Source: DASTFY01 sp963769115 (GTDB lineage: Bacteria; Actinomycetota; Acidimicrobiia; Acidimicrobiales; Ilumatobacteraceae). Taken from it: a DNA stretch of 64,000 bases. This document shows, piece after piece, positions 41,104 through 50,130 of this stretch. A program made the translations under genes and the position numbers. A model generated the notes under the pieces. It was not told the DNA's origin and made no database searches. It saw nothing but the letters and a program-made list of their open reading frames with translations. How positions within the stretch are numbered: position 1 is the stretch's first letter; every line of letters begins with the position of its first letter. The stretch lies in NCBI GenBank assembly GCA_963769115.1, contig CAVYKN010000019.1, positions 186,001 through 250,000 on the forward strand. The letters run 5' to 3'.

Positions 41104-42915
41104 TCAGCTGCCGAGCTGTCCCCCACAGCCGGTGACCACCTCGTTCACCTTCGCCTCCAGGCCCTCCGCGTCGAGGCCCAGGAAGAAGTGGACCATCTGG
41201 TTCTCGTCCAGCTCGCTCCGCCAGCGGCCGGGCGATGCACTCGGCCAGGTCGGCCTCGGTCCCGTTCAGGGTGAAGCCCTCCTCGATCTGGCGGCGGAGC
41301 ATCTCCCGGTCGAGGGCGTAGGCCGAGCCGTCGGTCGGCGCCGACGAACCGTCGTCGGCGGCCGGGCAGGAGGCCCCGTCCTCCGGCACCTCGAGGTCGA
41401 CCAGGTAGCCCGTCACCGCGGCGTTGATGCAGTCGGTCTTGGGGAAGGCGGTGTGGCCGTCGCCCTCCCACGTGAGGAGGACGGCGTCCTGCAACCGGTC
41501 GACCATGGCCGGTGCGTTGGCGTAGGGGGTGGCGGGATCGCCGCGGGTCCCGATGACGAGGACCGGGGTCGCGGTGCCGACCGGCTTGACGGCCGGGAGC
41601 GCCTCCGCGGTCTCCGGCCAGCCCGTGCAGGACGGGTTGGGGACCTCGGCCGGGAGCTCCTCGCCGGCGGCCTTCGTCAGACTCGGCCTTCACCTCGGCC
41701 GTCGGTCGGGCGGGCGGGGAAGTCGGCGCAGGCGACGGCCCGGAAGGCGTCGAACAGGTTGTCCCACTCACCGTCGGGACCGCGGCGGTTGAGGTTGTCG
41801 GCCAGGCGGATCATGGCCGAGCCGTCACCCGCCGCCGCGTCCTTGAGGGCGACGGCCAGGAACGGCCAGGACGCGGCGTCGTACAAGCCCGAGGCGACGC
41901 CGGTCTCGAGCAGGCCGGACGTGAGCTGCCTGCCGTCCTCGGACTCCACCGCCGCCGCCGGGATCGGTGCCTTCTCGACGTCGGCCCGGACCTGCTCGAG
42001 CAGGGTCTCGGCCTTCGGTTGCGCCGCACATTCGGTGGCGGCCTGGCAGGCCGTCGGCGAAGCGCGTAGAAGGCACCGTCGAAGTCCTGGTCGCCGTACC
42101 ACCCGTTCGACTGCTCGTCATCGGTGCTCAACCCGGAGGCCGGATCGGTGGCGCCGTCGAGCACGAGCGCCCGGGCCTTGTCCGGGAACAGGCCGGCGTA
42201 GGTCGCGCCCAGGGTCGTGCCGTAGCTGAAGCCCAGGTACGTGAGCCCCTCGTCCCCCACCGCCTCCCGCAGCCGGTCCAGGTCACGCGCGGCGTTGACG
42301 GTGCCGAGGTACGGCAGGAGGTCGCCCTGGGCCGCGGCGCACGCCTTGGACGACTCGGCCAGGCGGTTGGCCATCGCCGTCACCTCTGCCGGTGTGTCGG
42401 GGGTCGGATCGAGGTCGGCCTCCGCGTCCTTCGCCTTGTCGTCCACGCAGTCGACGGCGGTCGACGCACCCACGCCGCGAGGATCGAACCCGACGATGTC
42501 GAAGCGGGCCTTGACGTTCTCCGGGAGCTCGTCGACGAGGTAGTGGACGGTCTCGATCCCCGAGCCGCCCGGGCCGCCCGGGTTGACGAAGAGCGAGCCG
42601 ATGCGGGTCGACTCGTCGGTGGCCGGAGCCGCGCGTGAGGGCGATGGTGATGGTGCGGCTCGACGGATCCGTGTAGTCGAGGGGCACCTCGACGGTGCCG
42701 CACTCCCAGCCCGCCACGTCGTAGTCGTCCGATGGCTCGCACTCCCCCCACTCGACGGGTGCCGCGGGGCCGGCCGCGGTCGTCTCCGCCGTCGTGGTGC
42801 TCGATTCGCCGGTCGGCGCGGACCCGTCCGCGGGCGGTCCGACGGTGACCACGGGAGACGCCGAGCAGGCGCCGAGCAGCACCGCGGCCACGCACAGGGG
42901 CAGTCGTCCGCGCAT
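41104..42915 (-). CDS. Secreted alpha/beta-hydrolase, tripeptidyl-aminopeptidase-like lipoprotein (at least four apparent frameshifts)
   Basis: It starts at ATG 42915 with a lipoprotein signal (LPLCVAAVLLGAC). Family features are WECGTVEVPLDYTDP, LFVNPGGPGGSGIETVHYLVDELPENVKARFDIVGFDPRGVGAS, the nucleophile in LGFSYGTTLGATYAGLFPD, Asp in VIGTRGDPATPYANA and His in WEGDGHTAF. Shifts near 42630, 42062, 41690 and 41225 are needed; it ends VVTGCGGQLGS. Such SlpD/TAP-type enzymes cleave peptides or esters outside the cell. After the hydrolase domain the C-terminal 90 or so residues look like a small additional domain. Confidence 0.78.
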
Positions 42916-42986
42916 GGGTCACACAGGCTACGGCGACGGAGCGTGGTTTGCCGCCGCGCCCGGCCCGCGCGGATAGCGTCGGCGCC

Positions 42987-43409
42987 GTGCTGGCGCGTCA
43001 GGACGTCGCCCTCCGCTGGGTGGCTCCCGTGGGCGTCGGGGCGGCGGCGGCGGCCGCAGCGCTGTACGTGCGGGCCGTCGACCCGGCACGCGGCGGCGTG
43101 TTCCCGAGCTGCCCATTCCACCGGCTCACCGGCTGGTGGTGCCCCGGCTGCGGCATGACCCGCAGCCTCCACGACCTGCTCAGCGGCGATGTCGCCGGGG
43201 CGCTGGCGTCCAACCTGTTCCTCCCCGTCGTCGTCCTCCTCGGCGGTTGGCTGTGGCTGGCGTGGCTGTGGCCGTCGATCACCGGACGCCGGCTGACCGG
43301 GTTGCAACGGGTGCCGGACGGGGCGTGGGTCGCGCTCGCTGCGCTCGCCGTGATCTACGGCGTACTCAGGAACGTTCCATTTGCACCTTTCGACGCGCTG
43401 GCCCCCTGA
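42987..43409 (+). CDS. DUF2752 membrane protein
   Basis: The 140-aa protein starts at GTG 42987. It has the DUF2752 hallmark CPFHRLTGWWCPGCGMTRSLHDLLSGDVAGALASN, with conserved CPGCGxTR between TM helices, and about three TM segments (VGVGAAAAAAALYV, LPVVVLLGGWLWLAWLW, WVALAALAVIYGVL). The Cys residues may bind metal or heme, but the function is unknown in the literature I recall. It is divergent from the secreted hydrolase. Confidence 0.82.
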   Translation: MLARQDVALRWVAPVGVGAAAAAAALYVRAVDPARGGVFPSCPFHRLTGWWCPGCGMTRSLHDLLSGDVAGALASNLFLPVVVLLGGWLWLAWLWPSITGRRLTGLQRVPDGAWVALAALAVIYGVLRNVPFAPFDALAP

Positions 43410-43425
43410 CGGCCCGCCGCGGAGT

Positions 43426-44331
43426 TCAGACGAGCGTCTGCAGCGCGGCCCGGGTCTCGTCCCTCTCGTCCGAGGAGACGCCGAACTCGGCGGCCACGAA
43501 GTCGGTCACCCCGATGTCACTGAGCGCTCCGATCCGGTCCTGGACCTCGGCCGCACTGCCCACGATGGCCAGGTCCGCCGGACCGGCGACGCCCTCCCGA
43601 TCCATCATGGCTCGGTAGGAGGGGAGCTGGCCGTAGATGGCGAACACCGTCGAAGCGCGCTCGCGCGCCGCGGCGGCGTCGGTGGTCACGCAGACGGGCA
43701 GCGCGGCGATCACACGCGGTGACGGGCGTCCCGCCTCCTCCGCGGCGGCTCGGAGCGTGGGCACGGTGAGGTCGCGCAGCGTGTTGGGACCGACACACCA
43801 CGTGATGGTCCCGTCGGTCATCGAGCCGGCGAGACGCAACATCTGGGGGCCGAGCGCGGCCACCGCGACGGACGGAGCGCCCGCGCCGCGGACCGACATG
43901 GTGGCGTGCACGCGCAGCGTCTCACCGTCGAAGTCGGCTGCTTCGCCGCGCAACAACGGCAGGAGGACGGCCAGGTACTCGCGCAGGTGGCGCACCGGCT
44001 TGTCGAACGACAGACCGAACATCCCCTCGATGACGATCTGGTGGGAAAGGCCGATACCCAGGCACAACCGCCCGTCGCAGGCCGCGTTGGTGCTGAGCGC
44101 CTGCTGCGCCAGTGCCGTCGGATGGCGGGGGTACGTGGGCACGACACTGGTGCCCAGCTCGATGTCGGGGACCTCACGACCGGCCACGGCGAGGACAGTG
44201 AGCGCGTCGTGGGCGAAGATCTGCGAGGCCCAGTACGAGGCGAACCCTTGCTCCTGCGCGGCCCGGACCTCGGCCACCACGTCGTCGATCGTCCCGTCCA
44301 CCATCGACCGGCTGAAGATCCCAAGACGCAT
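43426..44331 (-). CDS. LLM-class F420-dependent oxidoreductase
   Basis: The 301-aa luciferase-like protein starts at ATG 44331 (MRLGIFSRSMVDGTIDDVVAEVRAAQEQGF). Motifs include YWASQIFAHDALTVLAVAGREVPDIELGTSVVPTYPRHP, LGIGLSHQIVIEGMFGLSFDKPVRHLREYLAVL and VAALGPQMLRLAGSMTDGTITW. The TYPRHP/ALGPxML pattern is typical of actinobacterial F420-dependent members. The substrate is unknown. It is unrelated in detail to the LLM at 9461. Confidence 0.82.
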   Translation of the reverse strand: MRLGIFSRSMVDGTIDDVVAEVRAAQEQGFASYWASQIFAHDALTVLAVAGREVPDIELGTSVVPTYPRHPTALAQQALSTNAACDGRLCLGIGLSHQIVIEGMFGLSFDKPVRHLREYLAVLLPLLRGEAADFDGETLRVHATMSVRGAGAPSVAVAALGPQMLRLAGSMTDGTITWCVGPNTLRDLTVPTLRAAAEEAGRPSPRVIAALPVCVTTDAAAARERASTVFAIYGQLPSYRAMMDREGVAGPADLAIVGSAAEVQDRIGALSDIGVTDFVAAEFGVSSDERDETRAALQTLV

Positions 44332-44443
44332 GGCGGCGGACCGTAGCTCCCCGTAGCCTCGGCGAGAGCGGGGCGGCGCACGACCAACGAGGGCACGGAC
44401 CGGAGCGCGCGAGCTGACGGGACGGTCCGGACCAGGAGGTGCC

Positions 44444-45441
44444 GTGGTGAAGTCGCAGGCGAACGTGAAGTGGCTGGCCGTCGGCCTCGTCGTCGCCTTC
44501 GCTGCGGCAGGGGTGCGCGCTGGCGCCCGTGCGTGCGGGAGCGGTGGCCAACGTCTGCGTCGTCCGGACGTCATCGAGCCCCGGCAACCTCCGCTGGCAA
44601 CTCCGCCAGGCCTCCGGCCTCACGTCGCTCGCCGCGTCGCCGAACGTGCTGTTCACCCACAACGACCGCGGGATCAGGGACAGCCCGGGTCCCGGCGAGG
44701 ACACGGAGAACGCGGCCGTGTGGGCGATCGGCCTGAACGGGCAGGCGCTGGCGCGCTTCCGCCTGACCTCGGGCGGCGTCCCCATCCCCTACTTCGACAC
44801 CGAGGCCATCAGCCGCGACCCGCTGGGCCGGCTGGTGCTCGCCGACACCGGGTACGAACGTCGACGATCGGGTCACGGTCGCCCTGTACCGGTTCACTCC
44901 GCCGGCGGTCACGGCCGGGCAGGCCTACGTGGAGCAGGACGTCCCCGCCGAGGTCATCCCGCTCGCCTACTACGCCAATGCCACCACCTCCACCCGCACG
45001 AAGCTCAACGTGGAGGCGATGGCCATCGACCCCACCGGCACCGCGTGGTTCGTGCCTCGCAACTCGACCCTCCCGTACTCGTATGTAGCCACCGCGTCCG
45101 CCCTGAACCAGGCCGCCGGGGGCACGACGCCGGCTCGCGCCGTGCGCTCGACCCGACTCGCCGTCAACGGACCGATGACCGACGCGTCGTTCTCGCCGGA
45201 CGGCACGATGCTCCTGGTCAAGTCCATCTCGAACGTCTACGCCTACGACCTGCGGACCACTGCGGTCGCCACCGCGCTGGGACGCACGCCGTGCGCTGTC
45301 GCCACCGCCAGCAAGGCCAAGGCGCCTGGCTACGGCGAAGCGATCGTGGCCCGCGACGACGGCAGCTTCGTCACCGTGGCCGAGGGCTCGAAGACCCAGA
45401 CCAGCGGCCTCTCGTCGGCCCTCTGGTCCTTCTCGGTCTGA
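44444..45441 (+). CDS. Exported protein, possible beta-propeller, unknown function (two apparent frameshifts)
   Basis: It starts at GTG 44444 after AGGAGG with a signal peptide (VKWLAVGLVVAFAAAG). Shifts near 44510 and 44862 restore one reading: NVCVVRTSSSPGNLRWQLRQASGLTSLAASPNVLFTHND, AVWAIGLNGQALARFRL, YFDTEAISRDPLGRLVLAD, VEAMAIDPTGTAWFVPR, DASFSPDGTMLLVKS and EAIVARDDGSFVTVAEGS. The recurring ...DPxGxxWF/LV and SPDGTMLLV strands suggest a propeller of four to six blades. No catalytic motif is recognised. Confidence 0.6.
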
Positions 45442-45459
45442 CCGTGTGAACCTGAGCCC

Positions 45460-46222
45460 GTGCAGGGCTACGAACCGCAGGCCTACGGCGATGCGATGGC
45501 CGAGGTCTACGACGACTGGTACGCCGACATCTCGGACGCTGATGCCACCGTGGCCGCGGTCGTCGAACTGGTGCGGGCGGCGGGCGGCGGGCCCGTCCTC
45601 GAGCTGGGCGTTGGCACCGGCCGCCTCGCCCTGCCCCTGGCCGCGGCCGGGCTGGACGTCACCGGCATCGACATCTCCGCGGCCATGCTCGACCGGCTGC
45701 GGGCCAAGCCCGGGAGCGAGGGCAGTCACGCTCGTCCACGGCGACATGGCCGACGGTCTGCCGGACGGCCCGTTCGCCGTGGTGCTCGTGGCCTTCAACA
45801 CGTTCTTCAGCCTGACGAGCGCGGACGCGCAGCAGCGCTGCCTCGCCCACGTGGCCGCGCGGCTGGCGCCGGCCGGTCGGTTTGCCCTGGAGGCCTTCGT
45901 GCCCGACGACGAGCTCATCGACGCTGGCTCCCGGGTCGAGCTGCGCTCGCTCAGCAGCGATCGCGTCGTGCTGACCGTGAGCCGTCACGACGCCGGCCTC
46001 CAGCGGGCCGAGGGTCAGTTCGTCGAGCTCACGGAGGCGGGCGGTGTACGCCTGCGACCGTGGTCGCTGCGCTACGCGGGCCCGGCCGAGCTGGATCGCA
46101 TGGCTGCAGCGGCCGGCCTCGAACTGGCGTCACGATGGTCGTCGTGGACGGGCACGGCCTTCGATGCCGGGAGCACGAACCACGTGTCCCTGTACCGCCG
46201 GGCCGGGAGCAGCCACGCCTAG
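45460..46222 (+). CDS. Class I SAM-dependent methyltransferase (one apparent frameshift)
   Basis: It starts at GTG 45460 (QGYEPQAYGDAMAEVYDDWYAD), a common opening for this family. The SAM motif is VLELGVGTGRLALPLAAAGLDVTGIDIS, with AMLDRLRAK. A shift near 45718 joins VTLVHGDMADGLPDGPFAVVLVAFNTFFSL and HVAARLAPAGRFALEAFVP. The end is TNHVSLYRRAG. The substrate is unknown. It lies 18 bases after the exported protein and 12 before galT, so all three may be co-transcribed. Confidence 0.8.
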
Positions 46223-46234
46223 GATGGGTGCACC

Positions 46235-47224
46235 GTGAGCCAACTGAGATTGAACCCTTTGAACGGGCGGTGGGTCACCATCGTCGCCGAGCGGGCGGAG
46301 CGACCGTACGATTTCGCTCCCCGGACGATGCAAGTGGAGGCGGATCCCAGCCGGGCCTGCCCGTTCTGCCCCGGTTCGGAGGACGCCACGCCGCCGGCGC
46401 TCGAGACGCATGGTCGCGACGGGACGTGGCTCGTCCGTGTCGTGCCCAACCGCTATCCCGCCTTCGAGGGCGGGGACTCGATGTCCGTGCACAACCTCGG
46501 CCCGGTGCACGTCCAGGCGGACGCCAGCGGCATCCACGAGGTGATGATCATCACGCCGGATCACGGCGCCAGCTGGAAGGACCTCGACGACGAGACGGCG
46601 GCGATGGTGATGGCGGCCCTCCGCAACCGCATGGCCGACCACTCCCGTCAGGCCAACATCCGCTACACGCAGGCCATCGTCAACCAGGGCCGGGAGGCCG
46701 GGGCCTCGCTCTCGCACCCCCACGGCCAGCTGCTGGGCATGCCTTTCGTGCCCGGGGAGATCACTGACGAGGAGCGAGCCTTCGCCCGGTTCGAGGGCGG
46801 TTGCATCCTCTGCGTCACCGCCGAGGCCGAGCTGGCCGACGGGTCCCGCGTGGTGGCGGCCAACAAGGACGTCGTGGTGGTGTGCCCCTTCTGGAGCGGC
46901 ACGCCGTACGAGATGCTCATCATCCCCACCCGTCACGAGGCCCACCTGTACGACTCGCCCGACGCCGATCTGTCCGCGGTCGGGCGGGCGGTCCGTGACG
47001 CGCTGACGATGCTCGCCGACCGGCTCGGGGACGTCGCCTACAACCTCGTCTTCCACACCGCCCCCCATCAGCACGACGGCGCCTTCCACTGGCACGCCCA
47101 CCTGTGGCCGAAGCTCGTGACTGTCGCCGGCTTCGAGCGGGGCACCGGCGTGATGATCAACATCGCCCCACCGGAGGAAGCGGCCCAGGAGCTGCGCTCC
47201 GTGGCCCGGGTCGCCCTCGCCTGA
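46235..47224 (+). CDS. galT: Galactose-1-phosphate uridylyltransferase
   Basis: The 329-aa HIT-superfamily protein has RLNPLNGRWVTIVAERAERPYDF, zinc-type CPFCPGSE, the active-site SLSHPHGQLLGMPFVPG with the nucleophilic His of HPH, and a late FHTAPHQHDGAFHWHAHLWPKL. The start is GTG 46235. It exchanges UMP between UDP-glucose and galactose-1-phosphate. No galK or galE is adjacent. The nucleotide-sugar link to the glycogen genes downstream is only thematic. Confidence 0.88.
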   Translation: MSQLRLNPLNGRWVTIVAERAERPYDFAPRTMQVEADPSRACPFCPGSEDATPPALETHGRDGTWLVRVVPNRYPAFEGGDSMSVHNLGPVHVQADASGIHEVMIITPDHGASWKDLDDETAAMVMAALRNRMADHSRQANIRYTQAIVNQGREAGASLSHPHGQLLGMPFVPGEITDEERAFARFEGGCILCVTAEAELADGSRVVAANKDVVVVCPFWSGTPYEMLIIPTRHEAHLYDSPDADLSAVGRAVRDALTMLADRLGDVAYNLVFHTAPHQHDGAFHWHAHLWPKLVTVAGFERGTGVMINIAPPEEAAQELRSVARVALA

Positions 47225-47287
47225 GCGTCTCCTGAACCGCGCCTGAGCCTGGCCCGAACCTCGTCGTCGACCGGCCGTCCGCAACGC

Positions 47288-47743
47288 ATGCGACGCATCT
47301 CCGTGGCCATCGACATCGACGCGCCGCCCGACGAGGTCTGGCGCGCCGTCGAGCCGATCGAGGATCACCCGGACTGGATGCACGACGCGGTCTCGGTCCG
47401 CTTCGCCACCGACCAGACGCGAGGGGTCGGGACGCGCACCCTCGTCGACACCAAGGTCGGACCCTTCCGCCTCACCGACCACATGACCATCACGGAGTGG
47501 GAGCCCGGCGCAGCCATGGGCGTCGACCACACGGGCGTGGTCACGGGCACCGGCCGGTTCGCGCTCCGAGCCAACGGGCGGGGCGGCACCACCTTCTCGT
47601 GGGACGAGGAGCTCAGCTTCCCCTGGTGGCTGGGAGGACCGCTCGGTGAGCTGGTCGGCGGCCGCGTGCTCGTCGCCGTGTGGCGTCGCAACCTGCAGGG
47701 CCTGAAGGCGCTGGTCGAGGCCGGGACCGGGCTGGCCGCCTGA
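47288..47743 (+). CDS. SRPBCC (polyketide cyclase/START-like) protein
   Basis: The 151-aa protein starts at ATG 47288. The pattern RISVAIDIDAPPDEVWRAVEPIEDHPDWMHDAVSVRFATD followed by GPFRLTDHMTITEWEPGAAMGVDHTG and FSWDEELSFPWWLGGPLGELVGG is a helix-grip fold, with a long C-terminal helix (WRRNLQGLKALVEAG). The cavity probably binds a hydrophobic ligand. The function is unknown. Confidence 0.8.
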   Translation: MRRISVAIDIDAPPDEVWRAVEPIEDHPDWMHDAVSVRFATDQTRGVGTRTLVDTKVGPFRLTDHMTITEWEPGAAMGVDHTGVVTGTGRFALRANGRGGTTFSWDEELSFPWWLGGPLGELVGGRVLVAVWRRNLQGLKALVEAGTGLAA

Positions 47744-47768
47744 GCTCGAGCCTGACCTCGGCCTGACC

Positions 47769-48704
47769 TCAGCTGGCGGCGCGCACCGGGGGCGCCGCCG
47801 CGCTCAGCTCCGCGCACACCTCCGACGCGATCTCCATGAAGCGGTCGGCGGCCGGAGGCAGCGTGCGGGCGTGGCGGCGGATGATCGAGATGCGGCGGGG
47901 CGGGATGGGCGGGTCGAGCTCCTGCGCCACGACGTCCGGGTCGCTGGCGTCAAAGGCCAGCACCGGGAGCACCGCGCGGCCCATGCCCACCCGGACCATC
48001 GCCTGCACGGCGCCGTTGTCGTTGGACCGGAACACGTAGGACGGTTCCACACCGGCCATGCGCAGACCGTGGTCGATCGCGGCCTGGCAGCTCGAGACGG
48101 CCTCGCCGATGAGCGGCGCACCGCTGAGCTCACCGGTGGCGAAGGTCGCCGGCAGGGGACGGTCGCTGCGAGGCGAGATGAGGAGGTACGGGTCCTCGAG
48201 GAGGAGGACCTGGTCGAGCCGCTCGTCGAACCCCTCACCGACCACGAAGCCGAGGTCGAGGTCGCCTTCCAGCACCCGCTCCACGATCGTGTCGTGGTCG
48301 TCGGCCTCGAACAGGCGGATGTCGAGCTGCGGTCGTTCCGCCTTCAAAACCCGGATGACGGCCGGGAGGACCTTGACCGACACGCTCTGGAACGTCCCGA
48401 CGACGAGGCGGCCGCCGTCGCCGGCGCGCAGGCGGGCCACCTCCTCCTCGGCTTGGGCCAGCCGCCGGAAGACCTGCTCGGTGTGGTCGAGGATCACCTG
48501 ACCGACCGGGGTGAGCTCCACCGGACGGGGGCCGCCGGGGCGGTCGAAGACCGGTGCACCGACGACCCGCTCCAGCGCGGCGATCTGCTGGCTGATGGCG
48601 GACTGCGTGTAGCCGAGGCGATCGGCCGCCCTTCCGAACGACCGCTCGGCGGCCACCGCCTGCAAGGCCACGAGGTGGCGGAGTTCCAGTTCGCGCTCCC
48701 ACAT
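47769..48704 (-). CDS. LysR-family transcriptional regulator
   Basis: The 311-aa protein has an N-terminal LysR HTH (LRHLVALQAVAAERSFGRAADRLGYTQSAISQQIAALERVVGAPVFDR) and the type 2 periplasmic-binding-like effector domain (LVVGTFQSVSVKVLPAVIRVLK, LDLGFVVGEGFDERLDQVLLLEDPYLLI, AVQAMVRVGMGRAVLPVLAFD). It starts at ATG 48704, divergent from a 99-aa protein with a 77-base gap. The gap is locally AT-rich (GACATCTATCAATCG), as expected for a LysR operator and promoter. Confidence 0.9.
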   Translation of the reverse strand: MWERELELRHLVALQAVAAERSFGRAADRLGYTQSAISQQIAALERVVGAPVFDRPGGPRPVELTPVGQVILDHTEQVFRRLAQAEEEVARLRAGDGGRLVVGTFQSVSVKVLPAVIRVLKAERPQLDIRLFEADDHDTIVERVLEGDLDLGFVVGEGFDERLDQVLLLEDPYLLISPRSDRPLPATFATGELSGAPLIGEAVSSCQAAIDHGLRMAGVEPSYVFRSNDNGAVQAMVRVGMGRAVLPVLAFDASDPDVVAQELDPPIPPRRISIIRRHARTLPPAADRFMEIASEVCAELSAAAPPVRAAS

Positions 48705-48781
48705 GGCGATCAGCCTAGGCGATCAACTCGACATCTATCAATCGTTGGACTTCATCGACCGCTCTCCGTACCGTGACCTCC

Positions 48782-49081
48782 ATGACCACGATGACCCTCC
48801 ACCCCGGCAACACCTTCCCTCCCGGCCCGGGCGTCGAGACGCTCGACGAGCTGGCCTGGGCTATCGACCGCGACGGCATCGCCCGCCATGAGGCCACGGT
48901 CTCCCGTCTGGCGAACTGGGCCCGGGCGCTCGGCCTCGATTCGGTCCTCGTCGACGTGCTGGCCGATCCCGCACAGCCGGAGGCGGCCAGGGAGCGGGCC
49001 TTCGGCGCGCTGAGCCAGGCCGTCGCCCGCCCCGATCAGGGCGAGCACCGCCCGGCCGATCCCCGCCGCTTCGCCGCCTGA
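48782..49081 (+). CDS. Conserved-looking 99-aa protein, unknown function
   Basis: It starts at ATG 48782 (MTTMTLHPGNTFPPGPGVETL), with GTG 48773 and ATG 48791 also in frame. It has a helical core (TLDELAWAIDRDGIARHEATVSRLANWARALGLDSVLVDVLADPAQPEAARERAFGAL) and a basic, flexible tail. There is no signal or TM segment. It is divergent from the LysR regulator, which may control it. I do not recognise the family. Confidence 0.55.
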   Translation: MTTMTLHPGNTFPPGPGVETLDELAWAIDRDGIARHEATVSRLANWARALGLDSVLVDVLADPAQPEAARERAFGALSQAVARPDQGEHRPADPRRFAA

Positions 49082-49099
49082 ACGCCCGCCCCCCGGCGT

Positions 49100-49405
49100 T
49101 CAGGGCGCGGCGAGGCGCACCAGCGCCGTGACGCCGGCGCCGACGGCCACGACCACCGGGAACGGCCAGCGGCGCCAGGCCGCCACAGCGGCGGCGAGGA
49201 CGCCGGGCAGCCGGGCGTCGATGACGAGCTGCTGGCCCAGCGTCACGGTGTTGGCCACGATCAGGGCGGACAGCATCGCCGCCGGGATGAGCGCCAGGCA
49301 GGACTGGACCCGGGCGGGCAGCGGGCGACCGCCGATGACCACCAGCCCGACCACCTTGCACAGGTAGGCCCCGCCGCCGAGCAGCAGGACCGGCCACCAG
49401 CTCAC
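49100..49405 (-). CDS. azlD: AzlD-type branched-chain amino acid export subunit
   Basis: The 101-aa protein starts at GTG 49405, overlapping the AzlC stop by 4 bases (GTGA). It has about four TM helices and the AzlD pattern ARVQSCLALIPAAMLSALIVANTV. With AzlC it forms a two-component exporter of the type described for branched-chain amino acids and other compounds. The actual substrate here is unknown. Confidence 0.8.
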   Translation of the reverse strand: MSWWPVLLLGGGAYLCKVVGLVVIGGRPLPARVQSCLALIPAAMLSALIVANTVTLGQQLVIDARLPGVLAAAVAAWRRWPFPVVVAVGAGVTALVRLAAP

Positions 49406-50130
49406 GCCGGCCGCTCCCCCGGCTCGCCCGGCTCGGCGGGCGCTCCCGGCTCCTGCGGAGGCTCGTCGGCCGGCGTCCGCAGCCCGACGAGGATGGCAAG
49501 GGCCGCCACCAGGATGGGCACCCCGGGCCGCAGGATCGGCGTGGTCACCAGCACCACGAGCGCGGCGAGCACGGCCGCCTGCCGGCCGGCCCGGGTCTTG
49601 AGGTGCGGACCGATGAGGACGACGAAGCCGGCGGGGAACGCGGCATCGAGACCGAGCGCGGCCGGGTCGCTGAGCGCGCCGCCGGCCAGTGCGCCGATCA
49701 CCGTGCCTGCGTTCCAGAAGACGAAGATCGACAGCCCCGACCACCAGAAGGCCCGGACCCGCGACGGCTGGTCGGACTGCGCGGTCGCCATCGCCGTCGA
49801 CTCGTCGAGGACGAACTGCGCGGCGAGGAGCCGCCGCCCCAGCGGGCCCTGCAGCACGGGCGCCAACGCCAGCCCGTAGACGCCGTTGCGGGCGGCGAGG
49901 AGCAGACCGCTGCCCACCGCGGCCGCGGCCGATCCTCCCGTGGCGATGACTCCCACGAACGCGAACTGCGAGGCGCCGGTGAACACGAAGATCGACATGA
50001 CGCAGGTCTGGGCCAGGCTGAGGTCGTTGGCCACGGCCAGCACCCCGAACGAGATACCGATGAGCCCGACGGCGACGCCGAGCGCCAGGGAGGCCGAGAC
50101 GACGGCCTTCCCTCGGGGGACGTCCGTCAC
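49402..50130 (-). CDS. azlC: AzlC-family branched-chain amino acid exporter, large subunit
   Basis: The 242-aa protein has six or seven TM helices with the family motifs GISFGVLAVANDLSLAQTCVMSIFVFTGASQFAFVGVI, AARNGVYGLAL and VLDESTAMATAQ. The Pro/Glu-rich C-terminal tail (ADEPPQEPGAPAEPGEP) is cytoplasmic. GTG 50130 overlaps the glgB stop by 4 bases, and its stop overlaps azlD, so glgB-azlC-azlD are translationally coupled although functionally unrelated. Confidence 0.88.
   Translation of the reverse strand: MTDVPRGKAVVSASLALGVAVGLIGISFGVLAVANDLSLAQTCVMSIFVFTGASQFAFVGVIATGGSAAAAVGSGLLLAARNGVYGLALAPVLQGPLGRRLLAAQFVLDESTAMATAQSDQPSRVRAFWWSGLSIFVFWNAGTVIGALAGGALSDPAALGLDAAFPAGFVVLIGPHLKTRAGRQAAVLAALVVLVTTPILRPGVPILVAALAILVGLRTPADEPPQEPGAPAEPGEPGERPA

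Noticed and set aside
49402..50130. Low-complexity PPQEPGAPAEPGEPGE tail of AzlC as a frameshift product
   Set aside because: The frame is continuous from the last TM helix and the tail ends at a stop that overlaps azlD by GTGA, so it is most simply a natural cytoplasmic tail.
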